From: Mycocentrospora acerina
Taxonomy: Eukaryota > Ascomycota > Dothideomycetes > Pleosporales
Length of the DNA stretch: 64,000 nucleotides
Direction of reading: 5' to 3'
NCBI GenBank assembly: GCA_022701365.1
Contig: JAKUHH010000290.1
Location: forward strand, 310,001-374,000
This document shows, piece by piece, positions 33,043-43,705 of the stretch; positions within the stretch are counted from its first letter, which is position 1, and every line of letters starts with the position of its first letter. The notes under the pieces were generated by a model. The model was given only the letters and a program-made list of their open reading frames with translations. It did not search any database and was not told where the DNA came from. Made by a program: the position numbers and the translations under genes.

Positions 33043-35409
33043 TTCGGGTGTGGATGGTATAAGAGAGATCGCGGTGATAGCGCGGGGTCGTCGGATGTCC
33101 GCTAAGACGGTGAGGTTGTGTGTGAAGTGGGTAGCCAATCAGGTCCGTTAGACGGGGCTGGAGGAACGTCGAAAAAGTCCACCTCAGCTGGGAGGCGCGA
33201 TGTGGCCACCGAGGGTGCTAATGTGTACTTTTACAGCGGGAGCGAAATCTCCACAACGCTGGACGGTGTTTGGTTATACGGTGGACTAAGGCGCATGGGG
33301 ATGAAGGGTGGAGCCAACGTTTGGCATGCCGGGGGTTTCAACTGGAAAGCTCCTGGAAAGCCTGGATCGCGATGCGACGGTTCGCTATGTATGAAGGGGC
33401 TTGCAGACCAGCGGGCGAGGGGTAGATGACAGGCTTGCCGTAAGTGAGGGGATGCGACTTGCAGCTACTAGGAGCCGCAACGAAACGCACAAATACCTGT
33501 TCGTAAGGCGCCCAAGTGCATAAGCCCGTCTTCGAGGTGCAGCGGGCGATGGGAACTGCCGTCGTGTGGGGGCTCTCTCGTGCTGGGCCGCAGGGGTCTG
33601 GTGTCTTTGCTCGGGGAAACCTGAATCGTAGCTTGAAGGCAGGCGGCAAGAGGGTTTTGAGCCATCGTCATTTGCTGGGGGGTGGTAGCGAATATAAGCA
33701 GCGAGGGGCAGAGCCGTCGTGGTTGCACAGAACCGCCGTTTCTTGTCAGCTTCTTGAGTGTAGTCCCTTGAGTCGTTCACTCAACAGCGTACGTACTCAT
33801 GCGTGTGAGAGAAAAAAAAAGTATGGTGGCGGGTGCATGTTTGGCGTGTGCAGGAACCCACGACCGTTTACTCGGCATGCTATCGCCATCGGTAGAATTA
33901 CAAGATCACCTTTGCAAACATGCGTTCACAGAGTACATGTTGCCATAGGCCTAGTCACAGCCATCTTTGCCGTAAACATGCCAATTCGCAGTCTCCTGCA
34001 AGACGCGTTCTGGAAATCTTTGCGCATGCTTCGAGAGCTTCCACGGATTGATTGATGGCGCTGCCTGTCGAAATTGCGCGCTAGCGCCAGCGCTAATTCC
34101 TTGATTGACAATCTTTTTAAGACAAATGGCCACAGTGGGACGCGGCAGAGTAGAGACGGCATCCATTTGCCTAGGTACTTTGCTCGCACACTTTGATTTC
34201 CGACAGTGCTCGTCGGTGTTGGCTCCAAGGATTCAGATTCGATGACCCTCTACCATAGGCATTGACGGGTTGGGCATGTTTTGGTCTGACAAAGTCATGG
34301 TCATGGTCACTGTCATGGTCACGGTCATAGTCGAAGGCTGAGCAACGGTATGTCTTTGGCGAATTGGTTAGAACTGTTGGGTAGCCCTGCATGTGATGCT
34401 GGTGCTTGAATCGACCGAATTTGTTGGGGATGGCTGTCGCGTGTCTCTATGGCTTTGCGCAGAGACAACAGAAAGCGGTGCATGGACAGGACCCCAGTTT
34501 CAGCAGTACTTGGTATCATGAGCGTTACTCGACAAGGAAGCTCCCTATCTAGAGCACTGAGGATGGAATCGAACTTGACATGCAGTTGCACATGAATACC
34601 TACCTGCCTACCTACCTACCTAGTGTGTAAAGGCACAAGTGCATGGTCCTACGTTTGATTGGTGACACAGTGCAAACCCCCTTTCTCCATGCTGTCATGC
34701 TCACACTCCAAACATGTGATGGCTTGAAACCTGGACTTGAGAGTGCGAGTACGAAATCTAGCGGATGCTCCCGCAGCAGGAGGATGACGAATAGCGAATG
34801 GTCCTTTGTTCGGTATCATTATACCGCCAACCAGAGAGAGGGCTTCCGAGGACTTGCTTGGTTGGGGGACCTGACAGGGAGGCAGGTGTCTGAGCGTGTG
34901 CCCTGATGATCAGCAGAGATGTAGTCAACGTCGTGCTCAGGACAGGTGTGGTTGCGGAATATCTGGGCGACGCACACATCTCTCTGCAGCGCCTGCCGTG
35001 TCGCTTGCGCCATGGCGCATACAGGCCGACGGCGTCCCACCCCGTGCTGCATCTCAGCCCTCTGGAAGCTTTAACAGCAATCTCGTGAAACGAGAGCGCC
35101 GGGATGGTGCGCTTGACGTCAAGGCTGCAGACAGGCAGGTGCACGAGTTCCTGGCCGCATGGAGCCCCCTGACGGACGGTACGTGGAGCGGATGGATCTG
35201 CCGGCGACGTTTTCATTACTCGTCATGGTTGGTCACGTCGTGACGGGCCCAGCTGGTCGGCGACCACAGCCAGCGTCCAATCGACGACGCCACCATGGCG
35301 GAGTTCGGGACGTGGTGGGGTAGCCAGCCAGTCTGGAGACGATGGCAGAAATCCACGACACCCCTCTTCTTTGACGCCGCATCCACGATTGTGCATCCCG
35401 CCGCCCAAC
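33043..35409. other. 2.4-kb spacer between the transcription factor and CIA2 (divergent)
   Basis: Both flanking genes point away from this stretch, so it must contain both promoters; the length fits a heavily regulated transcription factor. It includes a (GGTCAT)-like imperfect repeat (about 34291-34335) and a CTAC run (about 34597-34621). No gene is supported. Confidence 0.45.
34291..34335. repeat. Imperfect TCATGG/GTCACGG repeat
   Basis: About six diverged 6-bp units (TCATGG and variants) are adjacent in the spacer. Directly visible; significance unknown. Confidence 0.6.
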
Positions 35410-36069
35410 ATGGATCTCGATAAGGACAACGCCAATCCAACTATCCTCAACCCCTCCGACCTGCCCTCGCGCCGCGCCCAGGGCACCGTCAAGCGACGCG
35501 ACGACGGCGGCAGTGGGCTGTTCGACGACCTGATACCGCGCCACACATACCTCGACGACCCGTTCGACGATTCAGCCTCGGCGAGTGACTCTGAGGATGA
35601 CGTCGTCGAACACATTGACGAGCAGGAAATCTACGGTCAGTCCCTCGCGCCTGCCCGCAGCCTGCTCTGAGCAACTCACAGGCTAAACTACTGTGCGCCA
35701 GACCTCATCTCCACAATCTCTGACCCAGAGCATCCCCTTTCACTCGGCTCGCTAGCCGTGGTGAATCTCCCGGACATCTACATCCTCCCACCCGTCTCAC
35801 CCCTCTCCAACATCAGCACCGTCGTTGTAGAGGTGACCCCAACCATTACCCACTGCTCACTGGCCACCGTCATTGGCCTTGGTGTGCGCGTTCGACTGGA
35901 GCAAGCGCTGCCACCCCGCTTCCGTGTCGACGTGCGCATTAAAAAGGGCACACACAGCACAGACGAGGCGGTGAACAAGCAGCTCGGGGATAAGGAGAGG
36001 GTTGCGGCGGCGCTTGAGAATGGCACTCTGATGGGCGTGCTGAGGAAGATGCTTGCGACCTGCGAATGA
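35410..36069 (+). CDS. CIA2: Cytosolic iron-sulfur assembly targeting factor, MIP18/FAM96 family
   Basis: Two exons (35410..35635, 35702..36069) give 197 residues. Cia2 with Cia1 and Met18/MMS19 forms the complex that hands 4Fe-4S clusters to nuclear and cytosolic apoproteins such as DNA polymerases and helicases. The conserved core starts at EQEIYDLISTISDPEHPLSLGSL and contains VVEVTPTITHCSLATVIGL, with the hyper-reactive cysteine typical of the family, and then the basic stretch RFRVDVRIKKGTHSTDE. The N-terminal 70 residues are acidic and disordered, longer than the human protein. One insertion is visible: the segment after DIYI is Pro/Ser-rich (PPVSPLSNIST). The 66-bp intron joins EIY to DLIST in phase 1. 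The only sensible start is the ATG at 35410. Confidence 0.93.
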
Positions 36070-38157
36070 TGTGTTTCAGCTGCTGAAACCATGTTTCGTA
36101 ACAGCACACAGACAATGCACTGGCCGCAACGCCACAACACGTTTGCCGTCCATAGTAGTGCACTCGGCCTCGCTCAGGTGATTGGTTTTACTCCCCTCCT
36201 ACGGTCCATGACACTACACCGCCGCAAGATCACGAATCGTCCACCGCCTAGTTTCCCCGTAATGCCACCGTTGAGATATAGAGCGGTGAATTTCTTGTAT
36301 AATTCTAGTCGGAGACCGCCGTGCTCAGCACTTAGTCAGGTCAGCGGGAAACAGTCTTGGCAACGCTACGGTCCTTTTTGAAACCTACTGCTTGTAGATA
36401 AACCTATTCACAGCGACTAAGCTGGTCTTTTACGTAGCGTTGGACAACAAGATGTTAAGATATGCACCTAGTTTAGGGCACGATCTTGCCAAGCATCGCC
36501 CATCCAGCTAGCCTCAGCTCTTAAATCAGGGGCTCAGCTATAGGCGATCAATTCTCTCCGGCTTGTAGCCTTGCCGTTCCTTCCATCTACCGTGAATCGA
36601 GCCGTGACAAATACCCTTCTCGGATTAGCATGAGCCGGTGTGGCGGTAATTGTATTAGATCAACACAGTATCGATAACGCACAAGTTAACCGGGCCAAAT
36701 TCGGACTGATATCTATGGTGAAAACAGCTAGCGATATTACAAATATGAGCGTCAGCATGTCCCTGCACGATCAACCAGGATAATCGTCTGGTTTAACATT
36801 CAGATAGACAGCGACAAGGAGCCCTTTGAGTTTTGCGCAGTCGGCCAACTCTCACTAATCAAGAACAAACACAAACTCTCGTATACAAATATATACAAAT
36901 GTTTATTTTTCATATCAATTTAAATAAACACTGCTTGCATAGCACCATGAAATGAATACATCATCCCACCCAAACCTTCCGATCTTCCAAGGAAATCCCC
37001 GCACTCAACACCAAACTCTCGCCCCCCACTCCCCCCCCCCTCTCTCTCTCCCATCAGCTCACCTCCCTACACTCTCCTTCCAATCCACCCAGACACAAAT
37101 CTAAACTTGCCTCCCTGTCAAGATCTTTTTTTTAAAAAATAAAAAAAGAGGGGGCGGAGCATCACCCTATTCCATTTCAATTCATTTCAATTCATATCAT
37201 TTCCTTCCATCTTCATTCCTCACTCTCAGCTCACCACCATGATCTTTCTTCTCGCCACCATTTAGTAAAAAAATCTCCCTCTTCAATCTAAAGAAAATGA
37301 AAATTTTGGAAAAGAAAAAATGTTTCTCCATCTTTGTTTTCCACACATTATATATATATTTTTTAATTTTCTCTCTTCCACCCATGCGTATCTATGTGAC
37401 TAAGGAGTTGGTACTTTGGTTGTTATCGTGGGAGTTGGTGCGAGAGTGGTGAATGTAGAGTGGTGAATGTAGAGTGGTGAATGCAGAGTGGCGAGTGTAG
37501 AGTGGTGGGTGGGGATTAGGTGAGTATGTTATGTAGTGTAGTGTTTAGATGAGGAAGAGTTTAGGGTTTGTGATGAAATACTCGGAGAAGGAGTAAAGGA
37601 CTTGGGAAGTGTGAGATTGTGGCTGTGGAGTCGGAGGAAAGAAGAGGATGAGTTACTCCGGAGTGTGGCGTGGAGAAGTAGAGGAAAGGTGAAAGAGGAG
37701 TGTTCGCTAGGGGGAGCGGCATGAATTTTACATTGCTTGTAGTCATCGCTCGTAGATATCTATCTGCCTTTGACATTCATATATAATATCCACTGTCTGT
37801 TTGGTTTCACGAATTTATATATTCAAATCGCCGATTGTGCATATGTGAAGTAATGTGCAAATGATGGTCATAATTAAACACACCCTTGAAATCAGTTTTC
37901 AACACATTCACTCCTTTTATATGTCTGATGGCAATAATGATTATCCGCCATATCGGTTGCACATTCAACAACCTTTGTATCCACCACCCTATCCCCCAAG
38001 ACACAGTTGCGGCTTTGAGCTTTCCACAACTTTCTTCCTACTCACACCTTCTGCGCACCAGCCTTCGAACAATATTGATCCAATCGCCCCTGTTCGAGCC
38101 CCCGATTATCAATCGAATCGCGAACTATATCCTGAGTCTAGGAATCCAGCAGTGCCA
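36070..38157. other. 2.1-kb convergent spacer with low-complexity DNA
   Basis: No gene is supported. The stretch holds poly-C/CT tracts (37025-37055), ATTTC repeats (37170-37205) and an imperfect 14-bp tandem repeat (about 37443-37512). It lies between the 3' ends of CIA2 and the membrane protein. Confidence 0.45.
37443..37512. repeat. Imperfect 14-bp tandem repeat (GAGTGGTGAATGTA)
   Basis: Five adjacent copies of GAGTGGTGAATGTA with a few substitutions, read directly from the sequence. Non-coding. Confidence 0.8.
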
Positions 38158-38727
38158 TCAGTCCACCACAAACAACAATCGAGTTGCGCGGGCAGCCAGC
38201 GTGCTACCATCATACACTGCGCTCAACCTCTCCGCCTTCTCAATCTTCTGAGCATTCTTGATATTCTTCTTCTCTTCCTTGGCTTTCTCGCTCTCACCCA
38301 AGCAAGTAGCTATCTTGGTTCCCAATCTCTCCCTCTCGATATCTCCAGCACCGTTCGTCATCAAAATGGGCTCGTCAGGTGATATGAATCGATTGATGGG
38401 CAAAAACTTCCAGTAGCACACATACCAGGCGACAATACCTAACAGACTGATGGCACAGAAGGTACTGACGAGAATGACAGCTATAATACTCGACCGATCT
38501 TTGCTAAAGTCTTTCAATCGCGGCCAGTATGTTTTGCTGGGTGGTGGTGGTGCGTTAAGGGGTACAGCCGCGCGTACGGTGAGGGCGGCATGCGAGATTG
38601 AGGTTATTGTACGGAGAACAGTTGGAGGATCTGAATAGGAGATAAGTGTGGTTGCGAGCGTAGCTCTAATGTGTACGAGAAGAGAGGTGTAGGTCGGAGT
38701 CGTCGAAGCAATGACACACCGGTTCAT
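38158..38727 (-). CDS. Single-pass membrane protein of unknown function
   Basis: A single exon encodes 189 residues from an ATG at 38727. The N-terminal 75 residues are Thr/Ser/Ala-rich and hydrophilic overall. One clear transmembrane helix lies at about residues 79-106 (AVILVSTFCAISLLGIVAWYVCYW). The C-terminal part is highly charged (SEKAKEEKKNIKNAQKIEKAER, read as two shorter runs), likely a cytosolic helix. No signal peptide is obvious, so the first part could be extracellular in a type III arrangement. I do not recognise a family. The gene is believed real because of the coherent membrane helix and composition, but its boundaries rest on one open frame. Confidence 0.55.
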   Translation of the reverse strand: MNRCVIASTTPTYTSLLVHIRATLATTLISYSDPPTVLRTITSISHAALTVRAAVPLNAPPPPSKTYWPRLKDFSKDRSSIIAVILVSTFCAISLLGIVAWYVCYWKFLPINRFISPDEPILMTNGAGDIERERLGTKIATCLGESEKAKEEKKNIKNAQKIEKAERLSAVYDGSTLAARATRLLFVVD

Positions 38728-39162
38728 AATGAGTCTTCGTTTAGAAGTGTCAAAATTTAGACAGGAGAGTTAAAAAAAAACGAGTGACAATGAGGGAGAC
38801 CGTAGTACTATATATCGTGCGATGGCGTTGGAGAGCGATAAAAATCAAGGGAAGGCGCGAGGCTTGCTCACGGCAAGAGCGTTAATTTTGGCAGCGTCGA
38901 AACGCAAGATGCATTGCCGCGTTACTTCGTGGGTATCTCATATGCTGTCCGTCAAGGCTGAAGCAGTTTTAACGCTCTGCAGACTGTCCAATTCTGCTCC
39001 ATCAATTGCGTGACGCCAACTCGCGACGCAGTTCCAGGCCCCACCTTCACTGCGAGGTTTGATTGCGCATACGCGTTTTTCTTCTTAATCCTGCCCTTCT
39101 ACACATATCCCAAGCCTCAGCACTTCAGCACAGAGCTTCTCAGCCCATTATGTAGCCCCCCT
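38728..39162. other. Spacer between LSM2 and the membrane protein
   Basis: About 435 bp holding the promoter of the membrane-protein gene and the LSM2 3' end. No other feature is seen. Confidence 0.4.
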
Positions 39163-39581
39163 TCACTTCGCCTTGTTCTTCGCAGCCTCCGCCTCTCTCC
39201 TCGTCGCGTCCTCTAGCAATGCGGTATCTACAGCGCCCGAGGGCAAGTGTACGTAGCGAACAACCGAGCCACGAATGAACATATCCTTGGTCGAGCACTG
39301 CAATTATGTGTCAGCCCAAGCACACGCTTTCCAGACCTATACGTATTCGCGACATACCAAATGCGGCCACCTCATCTCATCAACTGCTTCGGCATTGTCG
39401 AGCTTGATGTTTAGGTACTGGTCCACGCTCTTCAGCGTTCCGCGAATCTGCACCTCGTTCTTGAGTTCGACGGTGATCTCGTGCTCGACGAGCGTTTTAA
39501 AGAAACTGTGCGGTATTGTGAGTTTGGTGCCACTACGCAAGTCTGGTCAGAGTGCGAGATGACGAACCTGAAGAAGAGCAT
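39163..39581 (-). CDS. LSM2: U6 snRNA-associated Sm-like protein LSm2
   Basis: Three exons, complement(39163..39297, 39358..39505, 39568..39581), give 98 residues; the first exon is only 14 bases. The spliced protein starts MLFFSFFKTLVEHEITVELK, the usual start of LSm2, and continues with the Sm1 motif IRGTLKSVDQYLNIKLDN. Sm2 reads DMFIRGSVVRYVHLP. LSm2 is a ring subunit of LSm2-8 (U6 snRNA binding in the nucleus) and of LSm1-7 (mRNA decay in the cytoplasm). Introns of 60 and 62 bp have good GT/AG borders, and the conserved protein sequence across both joins confirms them. The third exon carries the C-terminal helix (TRREAEAAKNKAK). It sits head to head-of-spacer with a methyltransferase gene on the same strand, without evident functional relation. 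Confidence 0.96.
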
Positions 39582-39945
39582 GGTGACAGTTTGAAGTGTG
39601 AAGTTTTGGGCGTTGTGTTTGATATGGGAAGGGTGCAAGTAAATGACGGAGTTGAGTTTAGCTTGGCGTCAACGTGTGGGGTTCGCGCTTGCCGCAGATC
39701 CGCCGAGCGCAGAGTCGTGTTCAGGCGCCTCACCATCATGCACCAGCCAGAGATGATGTCTATGGATGATATTGTGTGAAATTTCTTCGCTACATGCCCC
39801 TTGGATACCACCCTTTGTCCAGGGTCCTTCGATATGTGGTATATGTTTGTGCCCAATCCTTTGCCTGTCCCAAACACCACGCCTATCCTAAATCAAATCC
39901 TGCTCCATCCAGCTTCGTCACTATATCTACATACTACGTACATCA
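39582..39945. other. Spacer between LSM2 and methyltransferase gene
   Basis: About 360 bp carrying the LSM2 promoter and the methyltransferase 3' end. Nothing else is seen. Confidence 0.4.
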
Positions 39946-42627
39946 TTATTTCCTTGCCCAACCTGTTAATAATCTCCATCCCGAGTTCTCCCGGGCACCC
40001 TCTTCGAGAACCTGTACAACACCCTCCAGCAACTTCTCTTCCTCCTTACCCATCTCCATCTGTAGCCTCAATAGCCACCTCTCCCATGCCCAGCTCCCCA
40101 CGATACCTGTCAACATCGCCGCATCTAAAGTCGTACCGATAACCGGCACATCCTCAATGCTCACCTCTCCGGTCTCAGTAATTGATCTCTCTTGTTGCTT
40201 GACTCCCGCCCCGACGTTCAGCTCTTCACGCCAGTTCGCCGCTGTCTTGCCCATGGGAAGCATCATCCACATGCGACGCACATCTCGGAACCCTGCTTTT
40301 TGCACACGTGGAAGGAAGCTTTTCGTGGATTGAGCATCATAGCCGCGCGTCTTGAGATTGAAACTGAACTCTACACCCATAGCTTGGGCATTGCGGCCGG
40401 CATGAATGACGTCTGCGTCCATCAGAGAGTACTCAAAGATGCCACCAGGCTTCAAGCAACGATAGCATTCTTTGAGACAGAGGTCGTACTCATCTACTGA
40501 GCGGCCGAGGGGCTTGATAGTCTTCAGTAGTTCGTACAGGGTTCGAGCAGATATAACATCGAAGTGAGAGCTAGGAAAGGGAAGAGTCCAGAGATTCGGA
40601 ACAATCATGGGCTTGTGGTTGTCTGGCCCAGTCACATTAGGCGAGAGGTTGTTACCAACTGTGTAGACAGTCGTGACTGTGGCATATGGGTAGTCATATG
40701 CGACGTTCCAAGCCCAGTCATTCGCCAGTACGCCTCCCACGTCCAGAATTCGTGGGGCACTTGCTCGAGTAATGCATCGCACAGCGGGCTTACTCAGGAG
40801 CTTTCCACCGTTGAGCTGCTTCTGCGCCTGTAGCACCCAATGGATGGGGAGCATCTGATCCAAAGCTTGACGCTCCATTTGAGCACGTGCGATTCTCTCT
40901 TTCAGCTCTGTGGGGTCGTTCATATAGAATTCAGAAACAGGGCGGGGTGGTGCCGGACGATCTGGCTCATTGAGCTCGAACTTGCCAAGAAGTTGGTCGC
41001 GGTGAGCTAGGGGATTGCAGCGTCGCTGAACGTGCATTGCTTCGGCGCGTGTCTGTCGGTGGATATACGTGTCATTTGCCTGGCACCGAGAGCGAAGGTA
41101 TTCGAGACCCTGGACGTATGTTACGATCTGCTTTGATTCCGTAGCTTCCTCTAGTGCTTTATCAGGCTCCACGGCCCAAGTGACGGACTTCTTGAGAAGT
41201 GGTTTGTCAATTGAATTATCACGACTGTGTGCTCCAGCGGAAAGATTCGGGGAGCCCATATCGTTCATTTCGCGAATAGCCAACTGCAGTTCATCCTGCT
41301 CATTCAGCCAGTTACCAGTTCGTTCGAGATTGACAGTAGACTGCTTCTGGATTTCTGCATTGTAGTTCTCGCTGTACTGAAAGACGGTCTCGCTAGGGTT
41401 GATCTCTTTAACTTCTACCGTCTCGTCCACTGGACTAAGAACAACCGGGCGTGATGTTGGTAAAGGATCTTCGTAACCATCCAGAGTAGATCCTCCCAGC
41501 GTGAGTGCACGCTCCGACAAGACTGGGCGCTTAGGAAGAGGTGGTGGGCCCGCAGCGATGGTGTTCCTCCGACTCTCCCAGGGCAGCTGATAGAATCTCT
41601 CTGCTGTCGAAGTATTCGGAATGGAATCTTCCCGCTTTGGGATACTCCATGTGTGTCGCGCAGTCAATTGAAGTGAGGAGAAGAAGCCACCAGGGGAAGG
41701 TACGGATAGGTCGGAGAGGGGTGTGCTGCCAGTCGACCCATGACCGAATATCATTGAAGGAATTCTCAGACCTAGAATAGGGCGTGAAACTTCTTGCATC
41801 TCTCCCACTGATTCCGCTACTCGCGAGTCACGACGATTTTCTTGCTCTCTCGATGGGGATTGACCCAGATGCTGCAACGTTTCCAAGGCTTGTAGGTCAA
41901 GCTGCATAGGTGCCCAAGAATTCCGACTAGAGAATGACTCACTTCTCTGAAGCATGTCAGGTGTTGCTGGGCAACTGAGCTTGTCCATCTCTTCCGAAGT
42001 CAGACTCCCGTCGAGAGAGGGTGCAGCCGACTGCCCTGGCAAGCGCATGTTGTGCGAGTCGATCATTTCCAGTACGCGTCGAGATGGGGTCAGTAGTTGG
42101 GAAGGTGTTTGTGGTATTGCCGAGTTTGCACTCTTCAGCTTCTCAATGGAAGGCCAAAACGACGGTGAGGGAATCACAATAGATGGGAAACGTTTTCTCC
42201 TTGGTTGACCTGAGGTCGCAATCTTCTTCACTGACGCCGATGCACGGAGAGGGACTTCTGCTTCATCGTCGGTGATGTCGTATAGCGAGTCAAAGTCGCT
42301 GCTTGCACTGCTGGTCCGATTTGGTGGAGGGAATGTGGCTGAGTGGACAGGGAGACGAGGCCTGGTTTGTGGTGTGGTCTTGGTCATGTTGAACATGTGA
42401 GCTTTGGGAGTAGGGAAATCTTCGACGCTTCCGGGCGAAGAAGAGCCCGACTCGTATATCGTGGCAGATGAGAACCTTGGTGTAAAGTAGTATGAAGGAA
42501 TGGCGGAGTTGTCGTCGAGCCCATCAAGGGTTTGTCTTTGTTCCTGCAGAGACAAGGATATTTGGGGATCGTCCAGCGTGCCCGAAGTGGCAGAATGGTA
42601 AACTACCGGTTGAAATGTACCTGACAT
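39946..42627 (-). CDS. Large intronless protein with C-terminal methyltransferase-like domain
   Basis: A single exon encodes 893 residues from an ATG at 42627. The first roughly 570 residues are Ser/Pro-rich and probably disordered, with short basic and Ser-Pro motifs suggesting phosphorylation. The last 300 resemble a class I SAM-dependent methyltransferase of the Methyltransf_11 type: RILDVGGVLANDWAWNVA at the place of motif I, then a strand ending YTVGNNLSP, LPFPSSHFDVISARTLYELL as motif IV and post-IV, and ECYRCLKPGGIFEYSLMD as motif V. Motif I lacks the usual GxGxG loop, which raises the question whether it still binds SAM. The C-terminal part is a Glu-rich helix. Similar long fungal proteins of unknown substrate exist. 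No targeting signal is seen. Confidence 0.8.
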   Translation of the reverse strand: MSGTFQPVVYHSATSGTLDDPQISLSLQEQRQTLDGLDDNSAIPSYYFTPRFSSATIYESGSSSPGSVEDFPTPKAHMFNMTKTTPQTRPRLPVHSATFPPPNRTSSASSDFDSLYDITDDEAEVPLRASASVKKIATSGQPRRKRFPSIVIPSPSFWPSIEKLKSANSAIPQTPSQLLTPSRRVLEMIDSHNMRLPGQSAAPSLDGSLTSEEMDKLSCPATPDMLQRSESFSSRNSWAPMQLDLQALETLQHLGQSPSREQENRRDSRVAESVGEMQEVSRPILGLRIPSMIFGHGSTGSTPLSDLSVPSPGGFFSSLQLTARHTWSIPKREDSIPNTSTAERFYQLPWESRRNTIAAGPPPLPKRPVLSERALTLGGSTLDGYEDPLPTSRPVVLSPVDETVEVKEINPSETVFQYSENYNAEIQKQSTVNLERTGNWLNEQDELQLAIREMNDMGSPNLSAGAHSRDNSIDKPLLKKSVTWAVEPDKALEEATESKQIVTYVQGLEYLRSRCQANDTYIHRQTRAEAMHVQRRCNPLAHRDQLLGKFELNEPDRPAPPRPVSEFYMNDPTELKERIARAQMERQALDQMLPIHWVLQAQKQLNGGKLLSKPAVRCITRASAPRILDVGGVLANDWAWNVAYDYPYATVTTVYTVGNNLSPNVTGPDNHKPMIVPNLWTLPFPSSHFDVISARTLYELLKTIKPLGRSVDEYDLCLKECYRCLKPGGIFEYSLMDADVIHAGRNAQAMGVEFSFNLKTRGYDAQSTKSFLPRVQKAGFRDVRRMWMMLPMGKTAANWREELNVGAGVKQQERSITETGEVSIEDVPVIGTTLDAAMLTGIVGSWAWERWLLRLQMEMGKEEEKLLEGVVQVLEEGARENSGWRLLTGWARK

Positions 42628-43705
42628 GGTGATGAAGTGTCGAGGCTGTAATTATTGGAAACACAACAAACAGGTATGCAAAAGGGAATATTAAGTTGGG
42701 TAGTGAGCCCGAATTACGCTGATCAACAGCCTACTGGTTAAAATGTCAAACTTCGGTCAACGAAGTGAGAGGGCACGGAGAGAGGACTCGAAGGGAAATT
42801 AGAAGTGAATGGCGAGTAAGAAAAGGATGCGAGTGTTGCGCAGATGGCAAAAGGATATATCACACGTAGACGCCAGTCGACGACTCAGCTGCACCGCCAG
42901 TTGTCCCAGGCGTGAGCCTAAGCAAGAGGCAATAGCGGCCGACGTGGTGACAGGCATTGCGAGGCCGTGGTTGGCTGGTGAGAATAGATGGAGAGCAGGG
43001 CCCAAGGGCGCGCTGTTCGCTTTGGGCTTGGTTAGCCGTGATGTGCTGCGTGGGACAATTGGAGTTCACTGTGTAAGCGCCGGCTTGCTCTATTTCTAGC
43101 GCCCGCGCTCAGCAGCACTGGCCAATGGGTGTGTGGAACGTAGTTGCACAGCATACTCGCCCACTACGCTATGGCTAAGAAAACAGTCGGTTCCTCGCAG
43201 CGTATCGTGGCAACGGGCTGACCGTGTTTTGATGCTCTCGAGCCTCGTGGAGGCTCTGGCGGAGAACTACAGGCTGGGTCACGTGTCTCACGCGACGAAC
43301 GCACCTTGTCCCCTGCGACGCGGCGAGGGCACAGCGAGACGAAGCAGCGACTGGTGGGCGGGCACGGTGCTGGATGGCTGGCGTTGTGTGTGTATGTGGC
43401 CCTGAGTGTGGGTGTGGGTATGTGTGCAACGCATGCAGCGTGTGCAGTGTCGGAGCTGCTGGAGTGCAGTGACGATGCCAAGCGGCGGGGCCGTTGGTGG
43501 GGCCGTCGAGGGTGCGCAGGCGTCTCGCTGACGGCGGACGGTGGAAGCTCCAGCTCCAGCACACGACGCGGGCAGACAGCGCAAGCTTCTTCCATCACAC
43601 GGCCAATTTACACCACCGCCAGCTGCCTACGCGCCACCCTCACCGCCTGCCCGTACGCACGTTGCCCGCACATTGCCCACGTCGAGGAACACGCACCCGC
43701 CCGCC
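42628..43705. promoter_or_regulatory. Divergent promoter region of the methyltransferase and RPE1 genes
   Basis: About 1.1 kb between divergent starts. It includes a GT-rich patch (43385-43425) and GC-rich leader sequence before RPE1. No gene is supported inside. Confidence 0.45.
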
